From: Echinometra lucunter
Lineage: Eukaryota; Echinodermata; Echinoidea; Camarodonta; Echinometridae
Direction: 5' to 3'
Assembly: GCA_029962745.1 (NCBI GenBank)
Contig: CM057160.1
Location: 2,075,884-2,139,883, forward strand
DNA: 64,000 nt
The position numbers and the translations under genes were made by a program. The notes beneath the pieces were generated by a model, which had not been told where the DNA came from, did not search any database, and saw only the letters and a program-made list of their open reading frames with translations. Numbering within the stretch: position 1 is the first letter of the stretch; each line of letters starts with the position of its first letter. This document shows positions 63,520 through 64,000 of the stretch, piece by piece.

Positions 63520-63880
63520 ACCTATAGACCAATCCCACAACGCAAGAGGGCAGCAGGCTGTTCGACACAGTTCGACATACTGCGGTGGGCGCTCCAACTT
63601 TTATAGTACACAAGTCAATGGCGCGTTATGTACATTCGTTAGATTTTTTGCATATTTTGACCAATATATGCAGATTTCTTTTAATATTTGCAGAGAGGAA
63701 TAATCATGAAAGTTCAGGTCGCAGCTTTGCGGTGCTCAAATGCCACAGGAATGGGAAGAAAGTTTAAGAATTGAAAGCTAACTGAGTGCGAAATTCACTC
63801 GCTTTTGACTCATGAAGCCTGTTTGTGTGAGAAGCCGTACTCCGGGCCCTACACAGGTTCCGTACGCAGTGTGAAGAATT
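63520..63880 (+). repeat. Third copy of part of duplication block 1
   Basis: Bases from 'tagaccaatcccacaacgc' onward match 6960-7290 (and 19262-19490) in the same orientation, including the TTTGACTCATGAAGCCTG segment, but with many more differences. It keeps the ~130 bp that copy B lost. It is therefore a dispersed repeat, not only part of the local duplication. Confidence 0.7.
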
Positions 63881-64000
63881 CGTCGCCAGTGGGTAAAAAC
63901 ATCAACAGAAAGGACTTTGAAATCAAGAAACATTATCATTATGTACTTTGGCGTAAAATTTAATGAGTGAAAACATGACTTTGTAAACAGGGTAAGATTG

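Larger units (their letters stand above)
57820..63520 (+). repeat. Intragenic tandem duplication unit B around EGF exons 8-9
   Basis: Partner of unit A. It contains EGF exon 9 (60080-60205), for which no counterpart is visible in unit A, so the exon was lost there or the order of events is complex. In unit B an (ATTT)n array (62142-62337) stands where unit A has a T run and a G run (55920-55940). Confidence 0.7.

Overview
This is non-coding-rich animal DNA, most likely from an echinoderm and probably a sea urchin. The reasons are: split genes with GT..AG introns all in phase 1, a hyalin-repeat (HYR) domain, YWTD-propeller/calcium-binding EGF exons, tRNA-derived SINEs with (ATT)n tails, many non-LTR and foldback/MITE insertions, and very frequent poly(G)/poly(C) runs. 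The species is an inference; no marker gene fixes it. Almost all ORFs longer than 60 codons here are chance or transposon ORFs, and the real genes are made of short exons.

Two same-strand genes are visible, and they are neighbours. Gene 1 (about 11,206-14,233, +) is broken by a 500-N gap. Its start lies at the gap edge. After the gap come a HYR-like exon carrying an in-frame TAG, a transmembrane exon, and a short basic cytoplasmic tail exon. Gene 2 (25,886 to beyond the right edge, +) begins with a signal-peptide exon. Four exons then encode a six-bladed YWTD (LDL-receptor class B) propeller, followed by four calcium-binding EGF exons of about 41 codons each. All nine exons join in phase 1 or matched phase 2 without a frame break, giving a secreted or type I membrane protein whose 3' part lies outside the window.

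The two genes are linked by a segmental duplication. About 5.6-11.2 kb is repeated at 18.3-25.9 kb, and the copy runs through the putative promoter up to the start codon. Gene 1 and gene 2 therefore begin with nearly the same promoter and first exon but continue into different ectodomains. Within gene 2 the EGF2 and EGF3 exons and several kb of flanking intron form a second, older tandem duplication (about 52.3-57.7 and 57.8-63.5 kb).

Layout: 1-5.4 kb is low-complexity and unassigned intergenic DNA with two long polypyrimidine tracts. 5.4-11.2 kb is duplication copy A with SINEs and MITEs. 11.2-14.2 kb is gene 1. 14.2-18.3 kb holds SINEs, a tRNA-like foldback and a motif-array foldback. 18.3-25.9 kb is copy B plus a tandem pair of TTAA-flanked MITEs. 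25.9-64 kb is gene 2. Its introns contain two related non-LTR retrotransposons in opposite orientation around the 131-bp exon 4, a hAT-like element with an 8-bp target duplication, and several foldback elements whose empty sites can be read in paralogous copies inside this same window.

The points most worth following are the duplicated promoter/first-exon module feeding two different receptors, the broken HYR exon, the internally controlled empty-site/filled-site pairs, and the recurring class of foldback elements built of short motif arrays.
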